Made by a program: the position numbers and the translations under genes. The notes below the pieces were generated by a model, which worked only from the letters and a program-made list of their open reading frames with translations, was not told the DNA's origin and did not search any database. Shown piece after piece: positions 52,354-62,086 of a stretch of 64,000 nt of DNA (position 1 is the stretch's first letter; each line of letters opens with the position of its first letter). Source of the stretch: Allomyces arbusculus (taxonomy: Eukaryota; Blastocladiomycota; Blastocladiomycetes; Blastocladiales; Blastocladiaceae); contig JADHYV010000028.1 of the NCBI GenBank assembly GCA_027604705.1, positions 186,001-250,000 on the forward strand, read 5' to 3'.

Positions 52354-55300
52354 ATGACCGCGCCGACGAAACCGTCCGTCTTTCGGATCCCGCCGCCCGT
52401 GACGGCCCTCCTTGGCTCTGCACCACCATCCCCATCGAGCCCGCAGTCGAGCTTCGCCCTCTCCGAATCGCAAGGTGGATCCCCCGCGTCTGCTGGCCTC
52501 GCTGATCCTGCTGCTAGACCGCTGTCCCGATACCCGCCGCCTCTTCCTCTCCCCAGCACCGGATACGCTCCAAGCCTTGGCCCGCCTCGATTACGTCGTC
52601 TCAACTCAGAGTCGACCAAGCCGGCTGCGTCTACCGTAAAACCGACACCTCCCCCATCGTCGCCACTTCCTCCACCACCACCGACTACTCGATTGCCGCG
52701 TGGCCACCTCCCTCCACTTTCGATCCCGTCGGCCGCTCCCACTCCTGACTCGCTCTCCCCGACCGGCGCGATCGCCGTCACCTCGCCGTCGGTGCATGCG
52801 TCGGAGGGGTCGGTGCAGTCGAGTGCGCACCCGAACCCCACGATTCGGTCGCGGCGAGCGAGTAGCTTGAGCGACCTCAAGGACTTGCCGACAACTACCT
52901 CCCCGACGCAGGCGACCGGTGTGCGCTCGACTTACCGAATCCCGTCGGTCGTACTCTACGGGTCGGTCTCGACGGCAAGCACCGACTCTAACGTACCTGG
53001 CGACGACCGCCAACCGCGCATATTCCCGGTGACCAATGGGCGTGGCGTCGTCCCATCGCAATTCATCCCCACCGGGCTTGGGCTCCATTCCAGTCCCGCA
53101 GCCTCGACGATTCATCTCTCGGCGAGTGTTGGCCGGCTGGGCGCGAACTCGAGCTCGTCGTTCGCTCTCCCGAATCCGAACGCCGGTCCGAACCCGCACC
53201 GTGCGCTCCTACCGCCGTCGCCGAGTTTTGTGCTCAACCCAACCTGGTCGGCCGCGATCGCGCCGCCAAGTCGAAGGCGCGTGAGCTCCGTGAGCTCACG
53301 GTTTGTGCCGCAACTCAGCCGGTCAGTGCGGCCGTCGTTTGCAGCGCCATCGTTTGGGATCCCGCGCACGCTCCAGGGGTCGCAGTACGCACTCCCGCTC
53401 GACGGTGAGTATGTGCTCGGGCGAAGACCGTTGGCGGGTGGGAAGACCCGGTCGGCGTCGCTGTTTGCGGCGCTCGTGGACACTGCAGGTACTGGGTTTC
53501 TCGTTTGGTTGTTTCTTTGTTTTCCTTTGTTGCCGGGTGCTGCCGCTCTCGCGCCAGACCAGGGGCACTGGAAGGCTGAATTATTGAGAGCGCACGGCGC
53601 GGTGCCGGGCAGCACTGGCGGCAGCGCCGGGCGCGACGGTGGTGGTGCAGTCGAGGCAAAGCATGGCGGGACGGCGCGTCTCGCACTTTTCGTGTGACTT
53701 GCGTGATGAGCAGGTGTGTCCCCCACCGCTCCGCGATTTCGCTCTTTGATCACCACCACGGCGCGCGACTGGGGCCCTTTCGTATTCGTGCCGCGCAACC
53801 ACTCCCGCCATCTCGCGCTCGAAAGCGCCGTGGTCGCTGTGGAGACCCGCGAGTCCCCGCAATCTGCTCGAACCCACCGCTCGGCAGTTTGGGCCCGCGC
53901 CCTGGTCGCTTGTCCCTCGCCCCGACTCCAGCCCCCCAGCCCTGCTTCTCCTCGCCATTACGCGTGCCGAACGGCTGCTTTCATCGACTCTCGACGTGCG
54001 CGCGCCCCGACAACCCACGAGCGGCTGGTTGGTGCCATGGACCAGCACCCCGCTATTTTGGAGCAGCAGCCGCAACGCCACGCGTTCCGGACCTGATCAA
54101 CTGACCCCGCCATCCGCTCTTTGCCGCCCTTGGTTAACAGGTCCCTCGTACCGCGGCAGCGTCTACACGCTCGGCGCCGACTTTGATTTCGCAGCCGTCG
54201 TTGATCCCGTCACGGGCGTTCCCTACGCGCAATTCTTCTCGAGCAGCACCGACGACCCGGCCTCGCTGCACGCAGCTGGCCCGTCGACGACCTTCTCGTC
54301 CGCCGCGCACGCCTCGGTAGCCGGTGGCGCCGCCTTCTCCCGCCGCCTCGCCTTCCCCGGGTCGCCCACAATGCGCGCGTCACGCGCGAACCTGATCGGC
54401 CCGCCGCCGCGCGCGACGGCGCCAGCGCCCGACGTGTTGCGACATGTGCCGTCGCGGTCGATTCGCAGTTCCGTGATCAGCCAGCTCTACGTGCACTACA
54501 CGATGTTTGTCGTGTTGATCGCGTCGGCCAACAAGATGGGGCTCTCGGCCGAGATTCGGTACTACACGCTGTTCCTCTACCTGAACGCGTCGCTCTACGT
54601 GATGCAAGTCTCCCGCATCGCGCAGTTCTTGCACGAAAAGTCGATTGTCCCGTTCTACTTGTCGCTCGTCCCGTTTGCGATCCTGTGCGTGATTGCGCGC
54701 GAGGCGCACATGCTCGTCACGGCGCTCTGGTATGTCTCGTTCCTGATCGTGTATCTGCAAATGGGCCGGCCCAACATGCAAAAGCACTTGATCGGCTACT
54801 CGCTCGCGTTCCTGGCGACCTACGTGTCCTGCGTCGCGTTCATGGGCTGGTTCTACCGCGACAATTGCCAAGAGTTCTTTTGCGGGCAAGGATTGCGGGA
54901 CCCGATCACTTGGTCGCACGAAATTGTGTGGATTGTGGCCTGCGTTGTGGTCGTCGAGTGTTTTCTCACGCTCGAGCGATTCATTAAGCACAATGCGCTT
55001 ACGCTGCTCGAGCGCGAGAATTACGTGCAGAACCTGTTGCAGACGAACGCCGAACTCAAGCGCGAATTGAAGCGCATGAAAATGGACAAGGCCGGGGCGG
55101 CCGACTTGGACGCGCCCTTGACCAAGGTCTTGCAGATCCTCAAGGACATTCGTGACTCGGGCGAGACCGACGCCGAGACGAACGCCTCGCTCGATGTGAT
55201 TCTCAAGGTGCTCACGTCCGGCGACTTGTTTGCCGTCGACTTGAAGGACAAACCCAACGACGCCGAGGTTGCCGACTTTCTCAACAATCTCATGCAAAAG

Positions 55301-57015
55301 GGCGGCGGCGCGATCGCTGAGCCGGCGCCGGCGAATACCACGGCGAGTGTTGACGCGGGTGCGGGCGCGTCGAGTGCGGGGACCGGGCCGGCTGGCGACG
55401 GCACCGCCGTGGGCGCCGCGACCGACGCTTCGGGGGCCGCGCAAGCGACCGGCGTCAAGGCGCCGCCGTCGCTCGCCGTTTCCGGAGGTGCCGCCACCAC
55501 CACCACCACCACCACGTCGGTTGGCGTGCTCCCCAACGCAAGCTGCAGTGGTGTCGGTCCCGGTGCGACCCCAATCGAGATCCAGTCGTATGTGCCCAAG
55601 GAAATCCTGGCCATGGCGCCCGACCAGATTGCCGTGATTGAAGCGTGTCTTGACCTCTTGGAGACGCCCGACTTTGACGTGATTTCGCTCAACGAGGCGA
55701 CGGGCGGGCATCCAGTGTATTTCACGGGTCTGCGCGTGTTTGAGCGACATAACCTGATCAGCAAGCTCAACCTGGACGTGCGTGTGTTGCAGAACTTCCT
55801 GCTCTCGGTCGAGGCCGGGTACCTGGCGACGAACCCGTACCACAACGCCCTGCACGCGGCTGACGTGACCGCGTCGATGAACTACTACTTGACGCGCGCG
55901 CGATTGCAGCCGGCGATTCCCACCGACGAATTGTTTGCGGCCCTGACGGCGGCATTGATCCACGACTTGGGCCACCCGGGGTTCAACAACCAGTTCCTGA
56001 TCAACATTTCCGACCGGTTGGCGCTCCAGTACAATGACCAGGCGGTGCTCGAACACTTCCACTGTTCGCTCGCGTTCGCGATCATGCAGTCGTCGCCGTC
56101 GTTTGATTTGTTGGCCGGTTTCACGCACGACCAGTGCAAGGCGATTCGCGATATGATTGTGAACTTGGTCTTGGCCACAGACATGGGCGTGCATTTCGAG
56201 TTTGTCGCCAAGTTTAAGAACAAGGCCACGGCCGCGCCCGCCGCGGGAACCGCCGTGAATGCGAATGCCGCGTCGCCGATTGCCGCGAGTCTCGGGTTTG
56301 ATCTCGATAAGCGCGTGGAGCGAAAATTGGTCCTGTCGGTGGCCATCAAGTGCGCGGATATCAACAACCCGTCGAAACCGCTGCACTTGTGCACGCAGTG
56401 GACGGCGTTGATCATGGAAGAGTTTTTCTTGCAGGGCGACGAGGAGCGGCGCCGCGGGATGGAGGTGAGCGTACTCATGGACCGGTACAATACGGATATC
56501 CCGAAGTGTCAAGTGGTGCGTGGCGTGCTCGTGCTTCGCTGTTTGGTGTTCGGTCCTGAGACTGACGGTAGACGACGCAACGCGCTTGTAGGGGTTCATC
56601 GACTTTGTCGTCGCGCCGCTGTTCGACGCGTGGGCGCTCTTCATGCAGGAGGACATCAAGCCGCTCAAGAACAACATTCAGAACAACAAGGGTATGCGCC
56701 ATCATGGTTGTCGGACTCGCGCTGGAACTGTCCATGCTCACACACCCTCGTCACCCTTCGCACATAGCGTATTGGAAGGCCAAGCTCGAGGCTGCCGCGG
56801 CCGCCGCGGCACTTCCACCACCTGTTCCGTCCGTGGCCGTGCCAAGCACCACTGCCGCAATGCCGCCAGCGAGATCCAACTCGGCTGTCGTCGGGTCCGC
56901 GACGCAGCTAACACGTCCGGCCGCGCCGGCACTCGCGAACACACTGTCGCCGAACAACGACGATCAACAGCCGCCGGCGCAGCAACAGCAGCAGCAGGAG
57001 CCGCAACGAAGCTGA
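52354..57015 (+). CDS. Membrane-bound class I cyclic-nucleotide phosphodiesterase
   Basis: Model: exons 52354-53488, 54141-56515, 56592-56691 and 56768-57015; 1285 residues. It hydrolyses cAMP and/or cGMP. Residues 1-480 are Ser/Pro-rich and disordered. Six hydrophobic helices follow at about 491-655 (e.g. YVHYTMFVVLIASA, YLSLVPFAILCVIA, IVWIVACVVVVECFLTL), then a coiled-coil linker (ENYVQNLLQTNAELKRELKR). The class I catalytic domain is complete: YHNALHAADV (about 946), HDLGHPGFNN (about 986), KCADINNPSKP (Asp about 1118), FFLQGDEE, then CQVGFIDFVVAPLFDAW after splicing. The tail is Gln/Pro-rich. The junction 53488/54141 keeps frame, but the 652-nt gap is long for this window, so the N-terminal exon could be a separate gene or extra exons may be missing. 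There is no GAF, PAS or rhodopsin domain visible. Localisation to plasma or ciliary membrane is inference. Confidence 0.85.
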
Positions 57016-57252
57016 CAGTGGTCGGTTGGGGAGCGGAGACTCGGGAGTGTGGAACTGGTCTTCGTTGGACTTGGCGGGATTCGATGGTGAGTGGACAGAG
57101 GGGTAGCGCAAATCGGTGTTAGTTAGCGCGTTCATTTTTGACGTTTGGATGGAATCGTGATGAATGAAGAATTGATGGCGGATCAGAGCCAAAGAAACAA
57201 CAATGCCAGAGGAAAGCACGGTGTGTATTTGCACGAGGCGAATGCCCGCACG

Positions 57253-58753
57253 CTACTGCGACGCCAGCAGCGGCTGCTCGGTTCCCGCGGCCGCAGCCGC
57301 TTCTACCGGCGCCGCCGCCGCAGCCGGTGCAGGCGACCCTGCTCCTGCTGCTGTTGCGGGCGCGGGTGACGGCGACGGCACGGGCGACGCGGCCGACTCA
57401 GGGACCGGCGACGCGGCACTAGCCGCGACGGGCGCGACAGGCACTGTCGGCATGCCCGGGAGCGGTTCGCGGAACATGGTGATTTCCTGCTGCTTGAAGT
57501 AGCGGCGGTTCTCTTCGTCGACTAGAACGAGGTTGAGGAAGTACCGGACCGAGAATTTCTTGTTGACGTCGCGGAACGTGGGCGTGAGCTCGTAGCCCGA
57601 CAGGAACATGCGAATCGGAATCATTTCGCCCTTGACGGGCGCGCCGTCCATGATTTCAAATTTGGCCAGAGTTTCCGGGTCGGGCGGGTTCGTTGGGCTC
57701 ACTACAAGCGCAGAGGAACGGAGAGAGGTTATAAGGGAGAGGAAAAAGCAGAGCGCAAAGTCTGGGAGCGACGGTGCGTACTTCCTGCCGTCGACTCTCG
57801 GCGCAGAATCGAGAGCTCCATGTACTTGATCTTGATGCGCACGAGCAAAAAGTAGATTTTGCCCACAATCACGTCGCTCAGGTGGTAGCTACGTGGTGTG
57901 AGGGAGATCGCGGAAAACGACAATGAGCATGATGACGCGACGACCACGAATGCAAGGCCACTAAAGGGACACGTACCGCGACTTGTTGTACTCGAATTCA
58001 ATGTGCAGGCACTCCTCAATCCCGACCTCCATCTTGATGGGGTGGTTCTGGTCTGGCGGCACCTTGTAGCTGTAGACCCACAGGTCCTTCTCGCGCACAA
58101 TATCAGACAGACGACGCGAAATGGTGACGCGGACGAAATAACTGTTCAAAGGGCACCCGCGGCGCGTGAGATCGAGTGGAGTGCGTGCGCAGCAAGAAGT
58201 AGCGCTTCCATACCGCAGCTTGACGTGCGTGCCGAGATAGCTCTCAAACTGCTTTTCCACGTTCTTGAACTCGAAGCCAAACGTTTGCAAGCCACGGATC
58301 TCGCCGGCTGCCATGAGCTCCTGGCCCATGGAAATGAAGTCGTTGGGCTGCTTGTCCGGGAAGGCCTCTGTTCACGAGAAAAAGCGCGATCAGGTCGGTT
58401 CATTCCGTGTAACATCGCTGAGATGAAGACCGGCATGACGCGTACCAATCTGGCCCAGGAACTGGACGCGAATGCCGGCATGCTCGAGCTTCTTGCCGTC
58501 TTTGACGCGAATCGTGACCTGGCGCGTATAGGGAGGGTCATAAACGTCAGCATCCGTGCTCGTGCGGAAACGACGCGTCGTTGTGCACGCATTGTACCTT
58601 GCCCGTGACGGTCTCGCCGTCGGCGTAGAGCGGGAACTTGTCGCGCTGGTCGCGGTTGACCTTGACGTCGACCCACTGGCGCTGCTCCTCGCCGTCAAAG
58701 CGAATGTCGACGTCGGCGTTAGTGCCGAGGCCAAAGAGCGCGGGCACGTTCAT
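57253..58753 (-). CDS. VPS26: Retromer subunit VPS26
   Basis: Six exons on the minus strand: 58753-58598, 58518-58446, 58367-58214, 58141-57977, 57888-57782 and 57701-57253; 367 residues. VPS26 is the arrestin-like retromer core subunit that, with VPS35 and VPS29, recycles cargo from endosomes. Family motifs run through every exon: NVPALFGLGTNADVDIRFDG, DGKKLEHAGIRVQFLGQI, HVKLRYFVRVTISRRLSDI, IKMEVGIEECLHIEFEYNKS, DVIVGKIYFLLVRIKIKYME and RDVNKKFSVRYFLNLVLVDE. All phases agree. The core ends near residue 305; the last 60 residues are an Ala/Pro/Ser-rich tail absent from most VPS26 proteins. The sixth exon starts inside an ATG created by splicing (A|TG), reading STAGMSPTNPPDPETLAKFE. Divergent from mL46, convergent with the phosphodiesterase. 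Confidence 0.95.
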
Positions 58754-59327
58754 CTTGGCGTGCGGTTCGCGGGCGGGTCGGGTGGCGAGCGAACTTGAGG
58801 AGCGTGCGAGCGTGTGATGTTGAGCGTAAACGCGTGCAGTTGGTGCTGCTGAGCTGTCGACACGTTGGCAAGGTCGTGCAGCGCAGGTCGATTTCGTCAA
58901 TGGGCTCGCTTGGTCGGCTGGTCGGTCGCGGCGGGTCGCGTCGGTCACGGAAATGCAGCAGGTTGGCGAGCGACCCCACGCGGTGCGGGCGGATCGGCAC
59001 GAACTCCAGGTGCCGCAGTTGGCTGACGGGGATGGCACGGATGGCACGGATGCACGCTCCACGGCCAAGGCAACGAGCACTTGGCAGCAGCAGCGAAACT
59101 CGAAAAAGACGCGAACGACCGGGGCGCAGGAACACGTGCCGCTATCCGCTCCATTTCGCACCATTTGCTCCTTCATCACGGTCAATGACCGCTGATCAGC
59201 GATCACCAACGCTGATCTTGCAGCGTGCTCCACCAACAGCAAATCTCAAGTGCTCGCGCCCGACAACTTGCCGCCTTGCCCGCGGCCCACATCGTGCCGC
59301 GACTCGCTGCAATCTCCTCGACCCACC
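58754..59327. other. Divergent promoter region, VPS26 / mL46
   Basis: A 574-bp region between divergent housekeeping genes. No TATA box is seen; frames here are shadows. Confidence 0.55.
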
Positions 59328-60122
59328 ATGGCGACCGCCGCCGCCGCCGCCCTGCGCACCGCGACCCTCGTCGTGCGCCGCCCGCTCATCACGCCCACGC
59401 GCACCGCCTTTGAGCAGGCCTACTACGAGTACCATGCCAATCTGCGTGCCGGCCACGAGCGCACCGTGATCCCCGATTTTTGGACCAAGAAGGGCGCTGC
59501 CGGCAACACAGCCGCCATTCAAAAGGCCGTTCCGGCAGAACGCACGACCCAGGCTGATACGGCCAACGATGTCAAGAGCCTCGACCGCAAGCTCGAGGAG
59601 AACCTGTTTTTGGTCGTCAAGGAGGGCGGCAAGTGGAGTTTGGTTCAAGGAGCAGTCGCAGAGGGCGAGCCGTTGCACGAGGTACCAGCAGCTCAGCTCG
59701 TCATGATTCCGAGTGTGCGATCATCGTTGAAAAAATTGTGGGCGCTGACCGTTACGGCCCATAATCTACGATGTTGAACCCGGATTCTAGGCGGCACGAC
59801 GCTCCGTGCTCGAAAAGTGCGGCCAGAACCTTGACCTGTGGATGGTCGGCCGGTCCCCGATTGCTCTCTCGCACACGGCCAAGGACAACGAGAACGTACG
59901 TCGCTGGTCATTCATATTGCGGACGAGCGCAAGTGTGGGATCCTGACGTTCCTCACCACCTAACGACCGACCGACCACCAGATCTTTGTCCACAAGGCGC
60001 ACATTCTCACGGGTCAGGCGGCGCCGACCAAGGGGGTTAGCGATTTCGCATGGGTGACCAAGAGCGAAATGGCAAAATACCTCGACAAGGCCGCCTACGA
60101 CGACGTGGTCGAGCTCTTGTAG
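59328..60122 (+). CDS. MRPL46: Mitochondrial large ribosomal subunit protein mL46
   Basis: Three exons: 59328-59681, 59791-59895 and 59982-60122; 199 residues. mL46 (MRPL17 in yeast) is a Nudix-fold protein of the mitochondrial large subunit. The N-terminus MATAAAAALRTATLVVRRPL is a good matrix-targeting signal. The family segment LDRKLEENLFLVVKEGGKWS opens the degenerate Nudix domain. Across the first intron it continues as GEPLHEAARRSVLEKCGQNL, followed by DLWMVGRSPIALSH. The Nudix catalytic box is degenerate, as in all mL46 proteins, so no hydrolase activity is expected. The last exon, IFVHKAHILTGQ to FAWVTKSEMAKYL, matches the family end. All introns are phase 0. Start context CCACCATGGCG is strong. 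Shorter than human mL46 (279) because the N-terminal region is compact. Confidence 0.9.
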
Positions 60123-60573
60123 TGCTTCTCTTCCGTTTTGTTGCCTTTCTTGTGATTTTCTGGTTCTCCCTAGGCTTGTTTACATACATGGTCATTGTGT
60201 TTCTTCGGAACGGGCACGAGGTTCGTGCCAAGGTCATCCTTTTTCGCTCCAGCGACGACGTTCTCTTGCTTGAACGATCTCTTTCCCGCCATTCTCTCTC
60301 GCAATCTTCCTGCAATGACGCCCTCCCGCTCTTTCGCTTCTCTCTGAGCCGATAGACGGGCTGATCGGCCGCCAACGCAACTGGAGGTTTGAATGGCTGC
60401 TGGCCCGCGCAAAGCACGGATCTTGGGCTCGCTCTCAGTTGCGCGCGCAAAGCAATACGGCGAAGTGATTTCAAAAACGAGGGCATCCTAGCATTAAATT
60501 TCGCTACTCGGTGCAGCGCCGAAACAATGAATTCAACTCGGTGCCGTCTGGCTCGCTGATGCTCGTGGTCGGC
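60123..60573. other. Convergent 3' spacer
   Basis: A 451-bp gap between the 3' ends of mL46 and pyrophosphatase. T-rich on the plus strand just after the mL46 stop. No gene is seen. Confidence 0.6.
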
Positions 60574-61744
60574 TTACAGGTTGGGCGACGATGAGATGAA
60601 GAACCACTTGTCGACTGTGGAGTGGAGGAAGAGCAGCGTCGCGTCAGTGAACGTGATCGTGATCGCGAGGAGCGAATGAACCCACGTCGGTGCGCGAAGA
60701 AACGTACCCGACGGGTCGATCGGGCCGGGCGCCGAGTTGGTCGCCTCCGGGATGGCCTGGTAGGCGTCGTGGTCCTCGGAAATGAGCGAGGGGCTGTCCT
60801 CGACCGTGAGCGTGGCCCTGGATTGTTAAGCGAATGGATGGGTGGTCAGTCTCTGGCGTCGTGCGCCAGGGTCCACCAAGAGCCAAAACCAAAGGACACG
60901 CACTTCGAGATGTCGTTCTCGACCTCGCCAGCAATCAGGTGCTTCCAGGCCTCGTGGCAGTCGGTCACGACCTGCGTCGCGTAGGCCGCGCTCTTGGCCT
61001 CACCCGAGAACGCAAACACGTTCTCCGGCTTGCCGTCCGGGATCTTGTAAATGCGGAACCACTCGTTGGTCGCGCGGAGGAGGCCGGGCAGGTGACGCTC
61101 CACGTCCTCGATGTCGTTGAGCTTGGCGGCGAGGGGGTCGGTCACGTCGATGACAATCACCTTCCAGTCGGTCTCGCCCTCGTCGAGCAGGGCCATAACA
61201 CCCAAGACCTTGACCTGCTTGACCTGGCCCGTGTACCCGACGCGCTCGCCAATCTCGCACACATCGAGCGGGTCATTGTCACCCTTGGCCTTGGTGTCCG
61301 GGTGGTGGTGGTTCGGGTCCTCCCAGGTCTGCGGGAAGGCGCCGTAGTTCCAAATGTACCCGTGGTGCGGGAAGCAGTTGCGCACGTAGCGCAGCTTGCC
61401 CTTCTTCACGTCCTGCTTGATCGGGTTCAGGAAGTCCTCCTTCGAAATCTGGGGTCGGAGAGGGTGGCGTGATCCGATCGGACGTGTTTTAGCCCGTGTT
61501 TTCGCGTGCAAATCCGTCTCCGTCGCCCGTCGCAGCAGAGTCGCGCAGAGCGAGCGAGCGAGCGTACCTCGAGCTTGGCGTTGGTCCAGCGCGGAATCTC
61601 GACGACCATGTTCAGGATCGTCTTCTCCTCGTTGGCGTAGAGCGGAATGTCGTGGAAGGGCGAGACAGGCTTGCCATCCTTCTCAATGTAGACGCGGTGC
61701 TCGAGCGTGTTGGCGGCGTTGACGTAGCGCGGCGTGTACGACAT
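60574..61744 (-). CDS. IPP1: Soluble inorganic pyrophosphatase
   Basis: Four exons on the minus strand: 61744-61568, 61448-60904, 60817-60708 and 60614-60574; 290 residues (yeast Ipp1 287). It hydrolyses PPi to two phosphates with Mg2+, pulling biosynthetic reactions forward, including the acetyl-CoA synthetase reaction encoded upstream in this window. The signature DNDPLDV is present ([12 protein letters not shown]), with [53 protein letters not shown] and [14 protein letters not shown]. The last exon is 41 nt and supplies the conserved C-terminus VDKWFFIS; its join (PS/VDKW) is fixed by yeast-type homologues. No targeting peptide is seen, so it is the cytosolic form. Convergent with mL46. 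Confidence 0.96.
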
Positions 61745-62086
61745 CTTGGCGGGCGGGCTGGGGGGTCGATCGCGTGCAGCGAGGAGAGAAGAAGCAGGCG
61801 CGGTGGTGGTCGCGTGCTGGTGGTGGTTGGTCGCGGTTGGTCCGGCAAAGCGAGACGAGACCACGCCGGCGCGACACGGCGGCGCGCCGCAGAAGCAAGG
61901 GCACTGCGTGATGAACAGAACACGTGCACAAACTCTGGCGTTTCTGTCTCCCTTGCCTCCCGCAACGTCTCAGCGACATCCCCGCGACCTGACCTCGTCC
62001 TCTTGCCCAAAACTGGCATCGTTTCGCATGCAAAACTGTCATCAATAAAAATACCACGGCGCCGTCACGCGCAAAACCGGCCACCA
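61745..62086. other. Spacer between SAS-6 and pyrophosphatase
   Basis: A 342-bp gap between same-strand (minus) genes, holding the SAS-6 3' UTR and the pyrophosphatase promoter. No motif stands out. Confidence 0.55.

Noticed and set aside
54475-54965. The membrane part of the phosphodiesterase as a rhodopsin
   Set aside because: Only about six helices are seen, and no retinal-binding lysine context is visible in the last one.
54380-56677. A 765-codon open frame antisense to the phosphodiesterase
   Set aside because: It is Arg/His/Val-rich with no family features and exactly mirrors a strong coding frame; GC-rich third positions create such shadows throughout the window.
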